Shown one piece after another: positions 1-9,166 of a stretch of 64,000 bases of DNA. The notes below the pieces were generated by a model. It was not told where the DNA came from. It searched no databases and was given only the letters and a program-made list of their open reading frames with translations. Source of the DNA: Rhizorhabdus dicambivorans. Lineage in GTDB: Bacteria > Pseudomonadota > Alphaproteobacteria > Sphingomonadales > Sphingomonadaceae. The stretch's first letter is position 1; each line of letters begins with the position of its first letter. The stretch is taken from assembly GCF_002355275.1 (NCBI RefSeq), contig NZ_CP023449.1, positions 1,900,001-1,964,000 of the forward strand. The letters run 5' to 3'. The translations under genes were made by a program, and so were the position numbers.

Positions 1-636
1 GGTGGCGGTGCGGAGCTCGACGGCCGCGGCCAGCACGTCGCGTTCGGCATGCAGCCGGGCAAGATCGGCATAGGCGGCGGCGATCGCTGTGGTCAGCATC
101 AGCCGGGCTTGGCCCTGTTCCATCCACGCCGCCTCGGCTTCGGACGTCGCGGCGGCCAGCGCCGCGCGGTTGCCGCCCCACAGGTCGAGATCATAGGACA
201 GGTTGAGCGATGCCCGGCCGATATCCTGCCAACCACGGGGGACGAACTGGGCCGGAACGCCGTTGTTGTAGCTCTGCTTCTGGAGCGCCGCCTCGCCGGT
301 CGCATCGATCGACGGCAGCAGCGGAGCACCGGCGGCTTGCGCCAGCCCTTCGGCGCGCCGGAATCGTGCGGCCGCAGCGGCGGCATCGGGCGAACCGCGC
401 AATCCTTCCTCGATCAGCTGGGTCAGCTGCTGATCGCCATAGTCCCGCCACCAGCCATCGCCGGGCCACTGCCCCGCCTCGTCACGCATGGCGAAGCTCT
501 GCTCGGCGGCGATGCTGCCCGGTGCGCGGAGCTCCGGCCGTGTCCCCAGATCGGGTATGGAAGCGCATCCAGCCAGGGCCAGGGCCAGGGCGAGCGGGAC
601 GGGACCACGGCGCGGGGTAAGGCGACTCTGATTCAT
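1..636 (-). CDS. RND efflux outer-membrane factor lipoprotein, NodT family (3' part cut by the window edge)
   Basis: Reading from the ATG at 636 gives an open frame of 212 codons that runs off the left edge. The N-terminus is a lipoprotein signal: two arginines, an Ala/Leu core, then lipobox LAGC with Cys24. The body contains DGWWRDYGD, helical repeats rich in Ala/Glu, and LSYDLDLWGGNRAAL, the signature of the NodT/OprM family that forms the outer-membrane exit duct of tripartite RND pumps. The periplasmic adaptor and RND pump genes would be expected beyond the left edge or elsewhere. It is transcribed divergently from a TetR gene with two operator-like repeats between them, so repression by that TetR protein is likely. 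The substrate cannot be told from the sequence. Confidence 0.88.
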   Translation of the reverse strand, partial: MNQSRLTPRRGPVPLALALALAGCASIPDLGTRPELRAPGSIAAEQSFAMRDEAGQWPGDGWWRDYGDQQLTQLIEEGLRGSPDAAAAAARFRRAEGLAQAAGAPLLPSIDATGEAALQKQSYNNGVPAQFVPRGWQDIGRASLNLSYDLDLWGGNRAALAAATSEAEAAWMEQGQARLMLTTAIAAAYADLARLHAERDVLAAAVELRTAT

Positions 637-640
637 CAAA

Positions 641-720
641 AGCGTACCATGTAGGATGGTTGGGGATGTGCGCCCGGCTTACCCCCTTGTCAATATGAAA
701 CTGTACCATATAGTACGGTT
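641..720. promoter_or_regulatory. Two operator-like repeats between efflux gene and tetR
   Basis: Two related elements lie in the 84-base divergent spacer. The one at 701-720 reads ctgtaccatatagtacggtt and is an imperfect palindrome centred on ATAT. The one at 642-661 reads gcgtaccatgtaggatggtt and matches it at 15 of 20 positions. The first abuts the tetR start codon at 721 and the second ends five bases from the efflux gene start at 636. This is the usual arrangement for a TetR repressor controlling both itself and a pump. That role is inferred; the repeat itself is seen. Confidence 0.6.
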
Positions 721-1362
721 ATGGATTTGACTCGGGAAGATGCAAGTCTGAGCCGCCGCGAGGTGCGCCGCAACGATCGTCGCGATGCGATGCTGGCGGT
801 GGCCTATGACTATTTCCTGGAGCATGGCTATGCGGCGACGAGCATGTCCGGAATAGCCGCGACGCTCGGTGGATCGAAGGCGACGCTCTGGAGCTATTTC
901 CCCTCGAAGGAAGCCTTGTTCGAAGCCGTGCTGGACTACGCCACGACCATGTTCCGCCAGCAGATATCGGTGCTGCTGGAGACCGGCGGAGAACCCGAAC
1001 CGACCCTGCGAAGCTTCGCCCGGCGTTTCATCGAAAGGGTGACGGCCCCGCAGGCGGTGGCGCTGCAGCGGCTGGTGCTCGCGGAGGTCGGGCGCTTCCC
1101 CGAGATCGGCGAGATATTCTACGAACGCGGCCCCCGCACGACGTATCAGCTGCTCGGCAATTTCATCGCCACGGCTATGGCCCGGGGGCAGTTGCGCCAG
1201 GATGATCCGCTCAGGGCCGCCAAGATGCTGATCGCCCTGTGTACCGGCGGGTGCCTGCAACTCGTATTGCTCGACCGGATCGACGCTCCGGCCGTGGATA
1301 TGATCGGGGCCGACGCCGATGCGGCGGTCGATTTCTTCCTGCGCGGCTACGCGCCCGACTGA
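721..1362 (+). CDS. TetR/AcrR family transcriptional repressor
   Basis: A 213-residue TetR-type regulator. The N-terminal helix-turn-helix spans about residues 20-66, with the pattern RRDAMLAVAYDYFLEHGYAA followed by TSMSGIAATLGGSKATLWSYF and a downstream KEALFEAV. The rest is the helical ligand-binding and dimer domain, of the AefR/AcrR C-terminal type. It is divergent from the NodT-type efflux gene, so a local efflux repressor is the simplest role. The ATG at 721 directly follows the operator-like repeat and has no clear Shine-Dalgarno, so the message may be leaderless or nearly so; the next in-frame ATG (790) would cut into the DNA-binding domain. The ligand is unknown. Confidence 0.9.
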   Translation: MDLTREDASLSRREVRRNDRRDAMLAVAYDYFLEHGYAATSMSGIAATLGGSKATLWSYFPSKEALFEAVLDYATTMFRQQISVLLETGGEPEPTLRSFARRFIERVTAPQAVALQRLVLAEVGRFPEIGEIFYERGPRTTYQLLGNFIATAMARGQLRQDDPLRAAKMLIALCTGGCLQLVLLDRIDAPAVDMIGADADAAVDFFLRGYAPD

Positions 1363-1377
1363 ACCCGATCCAAATGA

Positions 1378-1403
1378 AAAGGGCGGCCCGAAGACCGCCC
1401 TTT
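1378..1403. terminator. Bidirectional Rho-independent terminator
   Basis: AAAGGGCGG (1378-1386) pairs with CCGCCCTTT (1395-1403) around an eight-base loop. The A-tract on one side and T-run on the other let it work on both strands. It sits between the convergent ends of the TetR gene (1362) and rpsD (1427). Confidence 0.8.
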
Positions 1404-1426
1404 CCCTGTTCCGATAACCGGATCGA

Positions 1427-2041
1427 TCAGCGCGAGTAGAACTCGACGACCAGATTCGGTTCCATCTTGACGGGGTAGGGCACCTCGTCGAGCGTCGGCA
1501 CGCGGACGAAGGTGACCTTCGCGGCGCCGTCCTGGGCGATATATTCGGGAACGTCCCGCTCCGACAGGCCCTGCGCCTCGAGCACGAGCGCCATTTCCTG
1601 CGCCTTCGAGCCGAGGGTGATCTCGTCGCCCGGCTTCACCTGGCGCGAAGCGACGTTGCACTTCACGCCGTTGACGCGGATGTGGCCGTGGCTGACCAGC
1701 TGACGCGCGGCGAAGATGGTCGGCGCGAACTTGGCGCGATAGACGACCGCGTCGAGGCGGCGCTCGAGCAGGCCGATCAGGTTCTGCGAGGTGTCGCCCT
1801 TCATCTTCGAAGCGTCGGTATAGTTCCGCTTGAACTGCTTCTCGGTGACATCGCCGTAATAGCCCTTCAGCTTCTGCTTAGCCTTGAGCTGGATGCCGTA
1901 GTCGGACATCTTGCCCTTGCGGCGCTGGCCGTGCTGGCCGGGGCCATATTCACGCTTGTTGACCGGGCTCTTCGGGCGACCCCAGATGTTCTCGCCCATC
2001 CGGCGGTCGAGCTTGTACTTGGCGCTGGTGCGCTTCGACAT
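1427..2041 (-). CDS. rpsD: 30S ribosomal protein S4
   Basis: The 204-residue product is the alphaproteobacterial S4, which nucleates 30S assembly by binding 16S rRNA. It begins [20 protein letters not shown] and carries the S4 RNA-binding domain around residues 94-150 ([15 protein letters not shown], then [10 protein letters not shown]). The frame is open to 2056, but the ATG at 2041 is preferred because it matches the family N-terminus and has an AAGGAAG ribosome-binding site just upstream. It stands alone here rather than in the alpha operon, as usual for alphaproteobacteria. It ends against a bidirectional terminator. Confidence 0.97.
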   Translation of the reverse strand: MSKRTSAKYKLDRRMGENIWGRPKSPVNKREYGPGQHGQRRKGKMSDYGIQLKAKQKLKGYYGDVTEKQFKRNYTDASKMKGDTSQNLIGLLERRLDAVVYRAKFAPTIFAARQLVSHGHIRVNGVKCNVASRQVKPGDEITLGSKAQEMALVLEAQGLSERDVPEYIAQDGAAKVTFVRVPTLDEVPYPVKMEPNLVVEFYSR

Positions 2042-2289
2042 GATATCTTCCTTCAATCGCTACAACGTTACCCTCCCTCGCTGTAAGCAAAGGCGGGTTC
2101 GATCCCGGTATTTCGCGCTGCGTGGATCGGAAGATCCGGCAGGGCCACCGCTTCACCGGGGTGCGGGGCCGATTACGAAGGCGCGCCTATGGCCGCGAAG
2201 AGTCGGATAGTCAAGCGCATCTGTGGTTCAGCTGCGCTGGTGCGGTAACCGGTTCACCTTTGGTGAACCTCGCTCTATACGCCCGCCGC

Positions 2290-2613
2290 ATGACCGACAG
2301 CAGCATCGTTCCCGCTTCCGAATGCACCACTATGGCGGAGGTCCGCGCCGCGATCGACGGGCTCGACACCCTGATCGTCAGCCTGCTGGCCGAACGGATG
2401 CGCTATATAGAGGCGGCCGGCCGGATCAAGGCGGACCGCGACGCCGTCCGTGACGAGGTCCGCAAGGCCGAAGTGATCGCCCATGCCGTCAAGGTCGCGC
2501 ATGATCGCGGTTTTCCGCCCAAGCTCGCCTATCGGCTCTACGACATGCTGGTCGAAGGTTCGATTTCGCATGAGTTCGAGATATTCGATGCGCGGGGAAG
2601 CGGCCCCGCCTGA
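2290..2613 (+). CDS. Chorismate mutase, AroQ type
   Basis: A 107-residue all-helical AroQ/PchB-type protein, predicted to convert chorismate to prephenate for phenylalanine and tyrosine synthesis. Recognisable features are VRAAIDGLDTLIVSLLAERM in the first helix, RIKADRDAVRDEVRK with the active-site Arg/Lys residues, and LYDMLVEGSISHE in the last helix. The frame is open upstream to 2122, but the ATG at 2290 fits the family length. It is a single-domain cytosolic enzyme, not fused to prephenate dehydratase. A pyochelin-type isochorismate-pyruvate lyase role is less likely because no siderophore genes are nearby. Confidence 0.85.
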   Translation: MTDSSIVPASECTTMAEVRAAIDGLDTLIVSLLAERMRYIEAAGRIKADRDAVRDEVRKAEVIAHAVKVAHDRGFPPKLAYRLYDMLVEGSISHEFEIFDARGSGPA

Positions 2614-2625
2614 ACCGATCGGGTT

Positions 2626-3693
2626 TCAGGCGCCGGTGTCGAGGGCGGTCCGTTTCGGCGCGAGCCGCCGTTTCAGCCCCTTGGCCGGCTTCTCGACCAG
2701 AACCCAACTGATCGCGCCGGCCGCCCAGGCGGCGAACAGCGTCGCGGCCGAATAGGCGGCAAAGCCGAGGCCGGCGAAGCTGAGCAGGATTCCCAGCGGC
2801 CAGCCATATAGATAGGTGCCGTAGCTGATGTCGAAGCGGTCGTTGATCGCCTGCAGCCGCCCAAGCCTGGCGTGCAGCGCCAGCCAGAACAGGGCGACCC
2901 CGCCGAACAGGATCGCCGAGCTCTCGGCAATCGGCCGGTAGAAGACGGCAACGGCGAAGATGGCTGCGGCCGCCGCCGCGGTGCGGCCCCGGATGATCCG
3001 GTCGAGTTCTTCACGATAGAGATAGGCGGAGGCGCCAAAGCCGAACGTCGCCAGGAAGCGGATCGTCGGATAGGGGGAGCCCAGCGTCATGTCGACGATG
3101 GGCGGGAAGCGAAACTGTTCGACGCGCCAATAGACGGGCGGCAGGTTGCAGAAGCAGAACAGCAGGAAGAAGAAGACCGCTCCCCGCAGCACCAGCTTCC
3201 GCTTGGCCAGCCATCCGGCGCTGCCCAGCAGCGCCACAAGGATATAGCAGCGGAACTCATAGGAGATCGTCCACATCGGTGAGTTCGGCTCGATCCAGGC
3301 GGCGCCTTCGTAGAAGCCCTCCGGCCGCTGCAGGATCAGTACGCGCCAGCCTTGCCACGGGCTGGGCGAATGGCCGTAGAGGGCCGGCACGATCAGCAGC
3401 GAAGCGACGAAGGCGACGATGAAGGCCGGAAAGATCCGCAATATCCGCTTGGCGAAATAATCGCCGGCCGTTGCCGAATGCTGCATCGACTGCACGATCA
3501 GATAGCCACTGAGCAGGAAGAAGGCGTCGACGCACAGCGCCGAGATGGTCAGGCCATTGCCGGTAATCGACTGGAGCAGATCGGGCGAGGGGGGCGCCTG
3601 TCCCCATTGTTCATGGACATGGGTCAGGATGACGCCGCTTGCGAACAACAGCCTGAGAAAGCCGATATTGTTTCGGGAGTGTGCGGACGCCAT
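2626..3693 (-). CDS. Acyltransferase 3 family membrane protein
   Basis: A 355-residue polytopic inner-membrane protein of the acyltransferase-3 (OafA/NodX) family, which moves acyl groups such as acetate onto sugars of surface glycans. The N-terminal NNIGFLRLLFASGVILTHV holds the conserved Arg and His, and CVDAFFLLSGYLIVQSM follows at about residues 54-70. About ten hydrophobic segments fill the rest. It is convergent with the chorismate mutase gene (12-base gap). The substrate cannot be told; capsule, exopolysaccharide or O-antigen acetylation are options given the polysaccharide cluster elsewhere in the window. Confidence 0.85.
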   Translation of the reverse strand: MASAHSRNNIGFLRLLFASGVILTHVHEQWGQAPPSPDLLQSITGNGLTISALCVDAFFLLSGYLIVQSMQHSATAGDYFAKRILRIFPAFIVAFVASLLIVPALYGHSPSPWQGWRVLILQRPEGFYEGAAWIEPNSPMWTISYEFRCYILVALLGSAGWLAKRKLVLRGAVFFFLLFCFCNLPPVYWRVEQFRFPPIVDMTLGSPYPTIRFLATFGFGASAYLYREELDRIIRGRTAAAAAAIFAVAVFYRPIAESSAILFGGVALFWLALHARLGRLQAINDRFDISYGTYLYGWPLGILLSFAGLGFAAYSAATLFAAWAAGAISWVLVEKPAKGLKRRLAPKRTALDTGA

Positions 3694-3810
3694 GCCATTT
3701 GATCCCCGTTCGATTGCGTGCTGTCAATTGCAGCACGCCTCCCCGCGATGGCCCGACGGAAGGCGATGCGCCTCGGGCCCGGCGGACTCGATAGCCGGAA
3801 CCGCCCCGCT

Positions 3811-4650
3811 TCAGCGCCGGCCCGGGAACCCGTCCCGCATCGGGTCCGCGACATCGCTGGGGGCGGCATCATCGTCGGCCAGTTCCTCCGGTGGGGGAAC
3901 GGCTATCCCATAGGAAGGCGGCCATTGCCGGGCGGGCAGATAATGAGTGCCGAACAGCCGGTCGTAGATCGGCAGCACCGACGCGAAGTTGTGATTGGGA
4001 TGATCGTCGCGCGAATGATGCCAATGGTGAAAGCGCGGGCTCGACAGGATATGTTCGAGAGGCCCCAGATTCACCTTCAGGTTCGAATGGATGAAGAAGG
4101 CCCAGAAGGTGCCGGTCAGCAGCACGATCACCGGGATCAGGCTGCCCGAACCCGAGCCTGGCGTCCCGAAGCCGGCGATGGCCACGAGCGTAAGCCCGCA
4201 CATCCGGGTGAAGATGATGTCGATCGGGTGGGCGCGGGTGTTGATCAGCCAGTCCATCCGCACCGGATCATGGTGGATGGCGTGAAACCGCCAGAGCCAG
4301 GGCACCTGGTGCATGATCCGATGGCCCCAGTAAAATCCGAATTCGCCGATGATCAGGGCCATGGCGATCTGCAGCCAGATCGGCAGGCCGATAACCCAGA
4401 TATAATAAGCGGGGGGCAGGATCTGCTGCGCGGTTGCCGCGATGGCTGCCAGAGGGAAGGCCAGCACGAATGTCGGGATGAACCCGCTCATGAAGTAAAA
4501 GCCGATATCGGCGGCCAGGCCCTTGCGGAGCACCGGCTGACGGTTGACGGCGAACAGCCATTCCAGCGGAACGAATATGGTGGTCAGCAGCACCAGCCAG
4601 AGGGTCAGGCTGGCGGCCGTCGCGAGGATGGGCATGATGGCGGACAGCAT
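3811..4650 (-). CDS. Sterol desaturase / fatty acid hydroxylase family protein
   Basis: A 279-residue integral-membrane di-iron protein of the fatty-acid hydroxylase superfamily. The histidine boxes are clear: HRIMH, HAIHH, a further HP in NTRAHPIDI, and HHWHHS with downstream HPNHNF and FGTHYLP. Several transmembrane segments precede them. Known members hydroxylate or desaturate lipids (carotenoids, sterols, sphingolipids). In a sphingomonad a carotenoid or ceramide substrate is possible, but the neighbours do not decide this. Confidence 0.85.
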   Translation of the reverse strand: MLSAIMPILATAASLTLWLVLLTTIFVPLEWLFAVNRQPVLRKGLAADIGFYFMSGFIPTFVLAFPLAAIAATAQQILPPAYYIWVIGLPIWLQIAMALIIGEFGFYWGHRIMHQVPWLWRFHAIHHDPVRMDWLINTRAHPIDIIFTRMCGLTLVAIAGFGTPGSGSGSLIPVIVLLTGTFWAFFIHSNLKVNLGPLEHILSSPRFHHWHHSRDDHPNHNFASVLPIYDRLFGTHYLPARQWPPSYGIAVPPPEELADDDAAPSDVADPMRDGFPGRR

Positions 4651-4704
4651 GGTGTGTTCGTCGACGCTCCCCTGTTCGCTCCTGCTCAGGAGCGCGACCG
4701 CGCG

Positions 4705-5736
4705 TCAGAGCATCTGCGAGCCGAGCGCGTGGCGGCCGTTGGTCGAGCGGCGGCGGGTCCGCATCACGCCCCCGATGATGCCGAAACCGATCAGCATCAT
4801 CGCCCATGTGGTCGGCTCGGGAACCGGGGCCGGCACGACCGTATCGATGCTTATGCCGTCGATCAGCGAGAAGGGGGGCTGACCCTGCGGCGTGCCATAG
4901 GCGAGCAGCGACAGCGTGGCCGTCGTCGAGGTCGCCGTGAACGAGAAGGACTCGAACATCCACGGGGTGAAGCCATGTTCCGGATTGGTCACCACGGCGG
5001 TCTTGAACAGCTTGTCCGTGCCGTTGAGCACCAGATTCGGGTCATAATTGCCGAGGTTGTTGGTATCGTCCCCATAGCTGGGATCCATGTCGCCAGGGTC
5101 GGCATTGAAATAGGTCAGGCCTTCGAGGACGCCGGGATTAGGCGTGGTATAGGCGCATGTGCCGATGCAGATGACCCAGGCTTCCTTGGTGTTGCCGTTC
5201 AGGCCCGCCTGCTGTGCCGCCGCCCAGTAGAAGCTGAGATGATAGGTTTCCCCGATCGTCATCCCCGTGATCGTCTGTTCTATCGGCCGGTTCAGATAGG
5301 AGCCGTCCGCCGCCAGGAAATTGCCGCCATAGGGGCTGTTCGTCAGCGCATTGCCGGGCGCTGCGCCAGGATAGTCGGGACCCCACAATATGAAGCGGGA
5401 TGAGCCATCATAGAGCGCGTGCGCATTGCCATCGATATAAGGGCCGTCCGCGAAATCGTCCGCGCCGGTCGCCGTCTGTCCTGGATTGCCGAAAAAGACA
5501 TAGCCGGGATTGTCAGCCATGATGAAGTTGTAGCCGCCGTTCGAGCTACGCCAGCCGGTCGAGGTCGGCAGGCCATCGCCCGCGCCGTTACCGAAGATCG
5601 TCGAATGCACCGCGTTACCGCTCGTCATCGTCAGCAATTCGAAATTGCCATTGGTCACGAGATTGGCCGCCGGGAGCGGTGCCCCCAGCGTAAACGCCAT
5701 CAAAGCCGTCAGCAATGTGACAAGCTTGAAACGCAC
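4705..5736 (-). CDS. PEPxxWA-CTERM sorting-domain exported protein
   Basis: A 343-residue secreted protein. The signal peptide covers about residues 1-24 (ending GAPLPAA), and the mature part starts NLVTNGNFE as in many PEP-CTERM proteins with a carbohydrate-binding-like beta-sandwich. The C-terminus has VPEPTTWAMMLIGFGIIGG followed by the basic cluster RTRRR, the PEPxxWA-CTERM tripartite signal (motif, transmembrane helix, basic tail). Such proteins are processed by an exosortase and are linked to exopolysaccharide and biofilm matrix. No exosortase gene is visible in the window. The central domain has no function I recognise. Confidence 0.88.
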   Translation of the reverse strand: MRFKLVTLLTALMAFTLGAPLPAANLVTNGNFELLTMTSGNAVHSTIFGNGAGDGLPTSTGWRSSNGGYNFIMADNPGYVFFGNPGQTATGADDFADGPYIDGNAHALYDGSSRFILWGPDYPGAAPGNALTNSPYGGNFLAADGSYLNRPIEQTITGMTIGETYHLSFYWAAAQQAGLNGNTKEAWVICIGTCAYTTPNPGVLEGLTYFNADPGDMDPSYGDDTNNLGNYDPNLVLNGTDKLFKTAVVTNPEHGFTPWMFESFSFTATSTTATLSLLAYGTPQGQPPFSLIDGISIDTVVPAPVPEPTTWAMMLIGFGIIGGVMRTRRRSTNGRHALGSQML

Positions 5737-5887
5737 TTACTTCAAACCCCCGATCACAGAACGCATAGGGCCGACTAGCACAATTCTCCGCTAAATACAA
5801 GATTCGGCGGAATTTTGCGGTTTACAGCTAGTTTACATTTTGCGTAAACGGGAGTTGATCGGCAAAGTGCCGAGTCTGTGCGGTATT

Positions 5888-6604
5888 TTAGCGTCGACGC
5901 GGGCGCTCGAGGGCACTCAACACGCCGCGCAATGTCCGCACCTCCTGAGTGTTCCAGCCCGGTTTTGTCAGCAAAGTCCGCAGCGTACGCTTGCTGGCGG
6001 GCGTCCGATCGGGCGGAAAGAAATATCCCGATTCTTCCAGCAGCGTTTCGAGATGTCCGATCAGGCCTTCGAGATCAGCCTGCGGCGCAACCGGATCGAG
6101 CTCGACGATGGTGGGCGAAACGAGCTTTTCTCCTTTCGACCATTCATAGGCAATTAGGATAACCGCCTGGGCGAGATTGAGGCTTCCGAACTCTGGATTG
6201 ATCGGCACGGTGACAATGGTGCGCGCCAGCGCCACGTCCTCGGTCTCGAGTCCCGAGCGCTCCGGCCCGAACAGTATGGCGGCGCGGCCCGGCTCGTTGC
6301 GGATGGTCCGCGATGCCTCCTCGGGCGTCATCACCGGCTTGGTCACCCCGCGCTTGCGGACCGTGGTCGCATAGACATGGGTGCAGTCGGCGGTCGCGTC
6401 GGCGACGCTGTCGAAGACCTCGGCCTGTTCGAGGACGATATCCGCGCCCGATGCGGCGGGGCCGGCGTCAGGATTGGGCCAGCCGTCGCGGGGGCTGACG
6501 AGGCGCAGCTCGGTCAGCCCGAAATTGAGCATGGCGCGTGCTGCCTTGCCGATATTCTCGCCAAGCTGCGGGCGGACCAGGACGATGATGGGTGTGGATG
6601 TCAT
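5888..6604 (-). CDS. trmJ: tRNA (cytidine/uridine-2'-O-)-methyltransferase, TrmJ-like SPOUT enzyme
   Basis: A 238-residue SPOUT-fold RNA methyltransferase. The three knot motifs are visible: NIGKAARAMLNFGL near residue 17, ILFGPERSGLE near 134, and VPINPEFGSLNLAQAV near 155. TrmJ methylates the 2'-OH at position 32 of tRNAs in Escherichia coli. The N-terminal PIIVLVRPQLGENIG and the length favour TrmJ/LasT over TrmL or RlmB. It is last in a minus-strand run with nrdR and glyA, separated from nrdR by a palindromic repeat. Confidence 0.85.
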   Translation of the reverse strand: MTSTPIIVLVRPQLGENIGKAARAMLNFGLTELRLVSPRDGWPNPDAGPAASGADIVLEQAEVFDSVADATADCTHVYATTVRKRGVTKPVMTPEEASRTIRNEPGRAAILFGPERSGLETEDVALARTIVTVPINPEFGSLNLAQAVILIAYEWSKGEKLVSPTIVELDPVAPQADLEGLIGHLETLLEESGYFFPPDRTPASKRTLRTLLTKPGWNTQEVRTLRGVLSALERPRRR

Positions 6605-6630
6605 GTTGGACTAACCTCATTGCCGTCTGT

Positions 6631-6718
6631 CGTCACTCCGGCCTGACCCGGGGTCCCGCTTCGTTTTTCGCCGCGTCTGAAGAAAAGCGGGACCCCCGGG
6701 TCAAGCCCGGGGTGGCGG
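6631..6718. repeat. Sphingomonad-type palindromic repeat (long imperfect hairpin)
   Basis: The segment at 6631-6660 (containing cctgacccggggtcccgct) is nearly the reverse complement of 6686-6718 (agcgggacccccgggtcaag), giving a stem of about 28 pairs with a few mismatches around a loop of about 25 bases. Its sequence resembles the interspersed GACCCGGGGTC palindromes common in alphaproteobacteria. It lies between nrdR and trmJ and could stabilise or partly terminate the transcript. Confidence 0.75.
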
Positions 6719-6761
6719 GACAAGCTCGGGAAACACCGACTCCGTAGATATGGCCGACAGC

Positions 6762-7226
6762 TCAGCCGTCCTTTCCGGCCTCGCTCACCGCGCCGGCGAA
6801 ATCCTCGAAATCCTTGGCTTCGCGGAAGTCCTTATAGACGCTCGCGAAGCGGATATAGGCGACGCTGTCCAGCGCCCTGAGCCCGTCCATCACCATGCCG
6901 CCCACCGAGGCCGCGGGGATTTCGCTGTCGCCGCTGGTCTCGATCTGGCGCTGGATCGCGGTTGCGAGCCGTTCGATCCGGGCGGGATCGACGGGGCGCT
7001 TGCGGCAGGCGACGCTGATCGAGCGTTCGAGCTTGGAGCGGTCGAACGTCTCGCGCCGCCCGTCGCTCTTCACCAGGTTGATCTCGCGCAGCTGGATGCG
7101 CTCGAATGTCGTGAACCGCGCGCCGCAGCCCTCGCACTGCCGGCGTCGCCGGATCGCCGCCCCATCGTCGGTGGGGCGGCTATCCTTCACCTGGCTGTCG
7201 TCATGGGCGCAGAACGGGCAGCGCAT
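6762..7226 (-). CDS. nrdR: Transcriptional repressor NrdR
   Basis: A 154-residue NrdR, the zinc-ribbon plus ATP-cone repressor of ribonucleotide reductase genes. It starts [17 protein letters not shown], with the first CxxC followed by [13 protein letters not shown] as the second, giving the complete zinc ribbon. The ATP-cone starts near residue 46 ([15 protein letters not shown]). It begins five bases after glyA ends, in the usual glyA-nrdR order, so the two are very probably co-transcribed. Confidence 0.96.
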   Translation of the reverse strand: MRCPFCAHDDSQVKDSRPTDDGAAIRRRRQCEGCGARFTTFERIQLREINLVKSDGRRETFDRSKLERSISVACRKRPVDPARIERLATAIQRQIETSGDSEIPAASVGGMVMDGLRALDSVAYIRFASVYKDFREAKDFEDFAGAVSEAGKDG

Positions 7227-7231
7227 TCAGA

Positions 7232-8548
7232 TCACAGCTCCGGGTAGATCGGGAAGCGGTCGCACAGCGCCTCGACCCGCGCCTTGACGTGCTGCTCGGT
7301 CTGGCCGTTGCCCTGCGGGCCGTTCTTGGCGAGGCCGTCGAGCACATCGGCGATCATGTCGGCGATCTCGCGGAACTCGGCCGGGCCGAAGCCGCGGGTG
7401 GTGCCGGCCGGTGAACCAACGCGGATGCCCGAGGTCTTGACCGGGGGCAGCGGATCGTTGGGCACGCCATTTTTGTTGCAGGTGATGCTGGCCCGCTCCA
7501 GCGCCTCGTCGGCATCCTTGCCGGTTACGCCGATCGGACGCAGGTCGACCAGCGCCAGATGGGTATCGGTGCCGCCAGACACGAGATCGGCGCCACGCTC
7601 CTTAAGGCGCGCGGCCAGCACCTTGGCATTTTCGACCACGGCCGCCGCATAGGCCTTGAACTCGGGGCGGAGCGCCTCGCCGAACGCAACCGCCTTGGCG
7701 GCGATCACATGCATCAGCGGGCCGCCCTGGAGACCGGGGAACACCGCCGAGTTGATCTTCTTGGCGATCGCCTCGTCATTGGTGAAGATCGCGCCGCCGC
7801 GCGGCCCGCGCAGCGTCTTGTGCGTGGTGGTGGTGACAACATGGGCGTGGCCGAAGGGCGTCGGGTGCACGCCGCCGGCGACGAGGCCGGCGAAATGGGC
7901 CATGTCGACCATGAACAGCGCGCCCACCTCGTCCGCGATGGCGCGGAAGCGGGCGAAGTCGATGTGGCGCGGATAGGCCGAGCCGCCGGTGATGATCAGC
8001 TTCGGCTTATGCTCGCGGGCCAGCGCCTCGACCTGATCGAAATCGATGCGGTGGTCATCGGGCCGGACGCCATATTGAATGGCGTTGTACCACTTGCCCG
8101 ACATCGCCGCCTTGGCGCCATGCGTCAGGTGGCCGCCGGCATCGAGGCTGAGCCCCATGATCGTGTCGCCGGGCTTGGTCAGCGCCAGCATGACGGCGCC
8201 GTTGGCCTGCGCCCCCGAATGCGGCTGGACGTTGGCGAACTCGCAGTTGAACAACTGCTTGACCCGATCGATCGCCAGTTGCTCAACGGTGTCCGACGGA
8301 TGGCAGCCCTGATAATAGCGCTTGCCCGGATAGCCCTCGGCATATTTGTTGGTGAACACCGAGCCCTGTGCCTCGAGCACCGCCTTGGAGACGATGTTCT
8401 CCGACGCGATCAGCTCGATCTGCTTCTTCTCGCGCGAGATTTCCTGCTGGAGGCCGGCGAACACCGCCGCATCGGTCTCGGCAAGACCGCGCGTGAAGAA
8501 GCCATCGGGCTGGACGTCGGACAAGGTGGCGGCGGGGTTGCTGCTCAT
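7232..8548 (-). CDS. glyA: Serine hydroxymethyltransferase
   Basis: A 438-residue PLP enzyme that interconverts serine and glycine while charging tetrahydrofolate with a one-carbon unit. The PLP-lysine motif [16 protein letters not shown] is present, as are [12 protein letters not shown] and the N-terminal LIASENIVS. Its start overlaps the rpiB stop by the ATGA arrangement (8545-8548), and nrdR follows five bases after its end. Length is normal for the bacterial family with a short N-terminal extension. Confidence 0.97.
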   Translation of the reverse strand: MSSNPAATLSDVQPDGFFTRGLAETDAAVFAGLQQEISREKKQIELIASENIVSKAVLEAQGSVFTNKYAEGYPGKRYYQGCHPSDTVEQLAIDRVKQLFNCEFANVQPHSGAQANGAVMLALTKPGDTIMGLSLDAGGHLTHGAKAAMSGKWYNAIQYGVRPDDHRIDFDQVEALAREHKPKLIITGGSAYPRHIDFARFRAIADEVGALFMVDMAHFAGLVAGGVHPTPFGHAHVVTTTTHKTLRGPRGGAIFTNDEAIAKKINSAVFPGLQGGPLMHVIAAKAVAFGEALRPEFKAYAAAVVENAKVLAARLKERGADLVSGGTDTHLALVDLRPIGVTGKDADEALERASITCNKNGVPNDPLPPVKTSGIRVGSPAGTTRGFGPAEFREIADMIADVLDGLAKNGPQGNGQTEQHVKARVEALCDRFPIYPEL

Positions 8549-9003
8549 GCGTGTTCCTTGTGGAAACGTGGGTGGGAGAGCTTGTCGACCCGGCGGAGAT
8601 GGCGGTCCCCGGCGAAATCGGTCGATAAGAAGGCGGCGACGCAGGCCTTGGCCTGTTCGATGCCGATCAGCCGCGCGCCCATGGCAAGGACGTTGGCATC
8701 GTTATGCTCGCGGCAGAGCCGCGCGGACAGAACCTCGGAAACCAGCGCGCAGCGGGCCGCCGGGTGGCGGTTGACCGCGATCGAGATGCCGATGCCGGAA
8801 CCACACAGGGCGATGCCCCTGGTCGCTTCGCCGGCCGCGACCGCCTCGGCGAGCTTGTAGCCATAGTCGGGATAGTCCACCGAATCCGTGGTGGCGGGGC
8901 CGAGGTCGCGGACCTCATGGCCCTCGCCGCGCAGCCATTCGACCAGGGCGGCCTTCATGTCGAACGCGGCATGATCGGATGCGATGGCGATAGTCTCGGC
9001 CAT
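8545..9003 (-). CDS. rpiB: Ribose-5-phosphate isomerase B
   Basis: A 152-residue RpiB/LacAB family isomerase of the pentose phosphate pathway. The N-terminal [14 protein letters not shown] binds phosphate, the catalytic Cys lies in [14 protein letters not shown], and [14 protein letters not shown] is the conserved C-terminal block. It heads the run rpiB-glyA-nrdR, with its stop overlapping the glyA start by four bases. Confidence 0.94.
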   Translation of the reverse strand: MAETIAIASDHAAFDMKAALVEWLRGEGHEVRDLGPATTDSVDYPDYGYKLAEAVAAGEATRGIALCGSGIGISIAVNRHPAARCALVSEVLSARLCREHNDANVLAMGARLIGIEQAKACVAAFLSTDFAGDRHLRRVDKLSHPRFHKEHA

Positions 9004-9166
9004 ATCCTGTCCAGTGCTGACGAGTCGGGTGTTGCGGCTCCTCTACGGGGCAAGCGCCAACGGGGCAAGGTGCCAGGGCGATCGGGCAGAGCTTTCCTTT
9101 TGACCTCGCCGGTGCGCTCCTCCAGAAGTGGGCCGAGACGCGAACAGGGGATGACGTCGGTTGAGC

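Noticed and set aside
2080-2115. gcgggttcgatcccggt resembles a tRNA T-arm
   Set aside because: The flanks do not give acceptor, D or anticodon stems, and the arm itself pairs poorly. It is in the rpsD promoter region.
3718-5403. Long plus-strand open frame opposite the desaturase and PEP-CTERM genes
   Set aside because: Composition is His/Asp/Arg-rich, as in antisense frames of GC-rich DNA; the minus-strand genes have family motifs.
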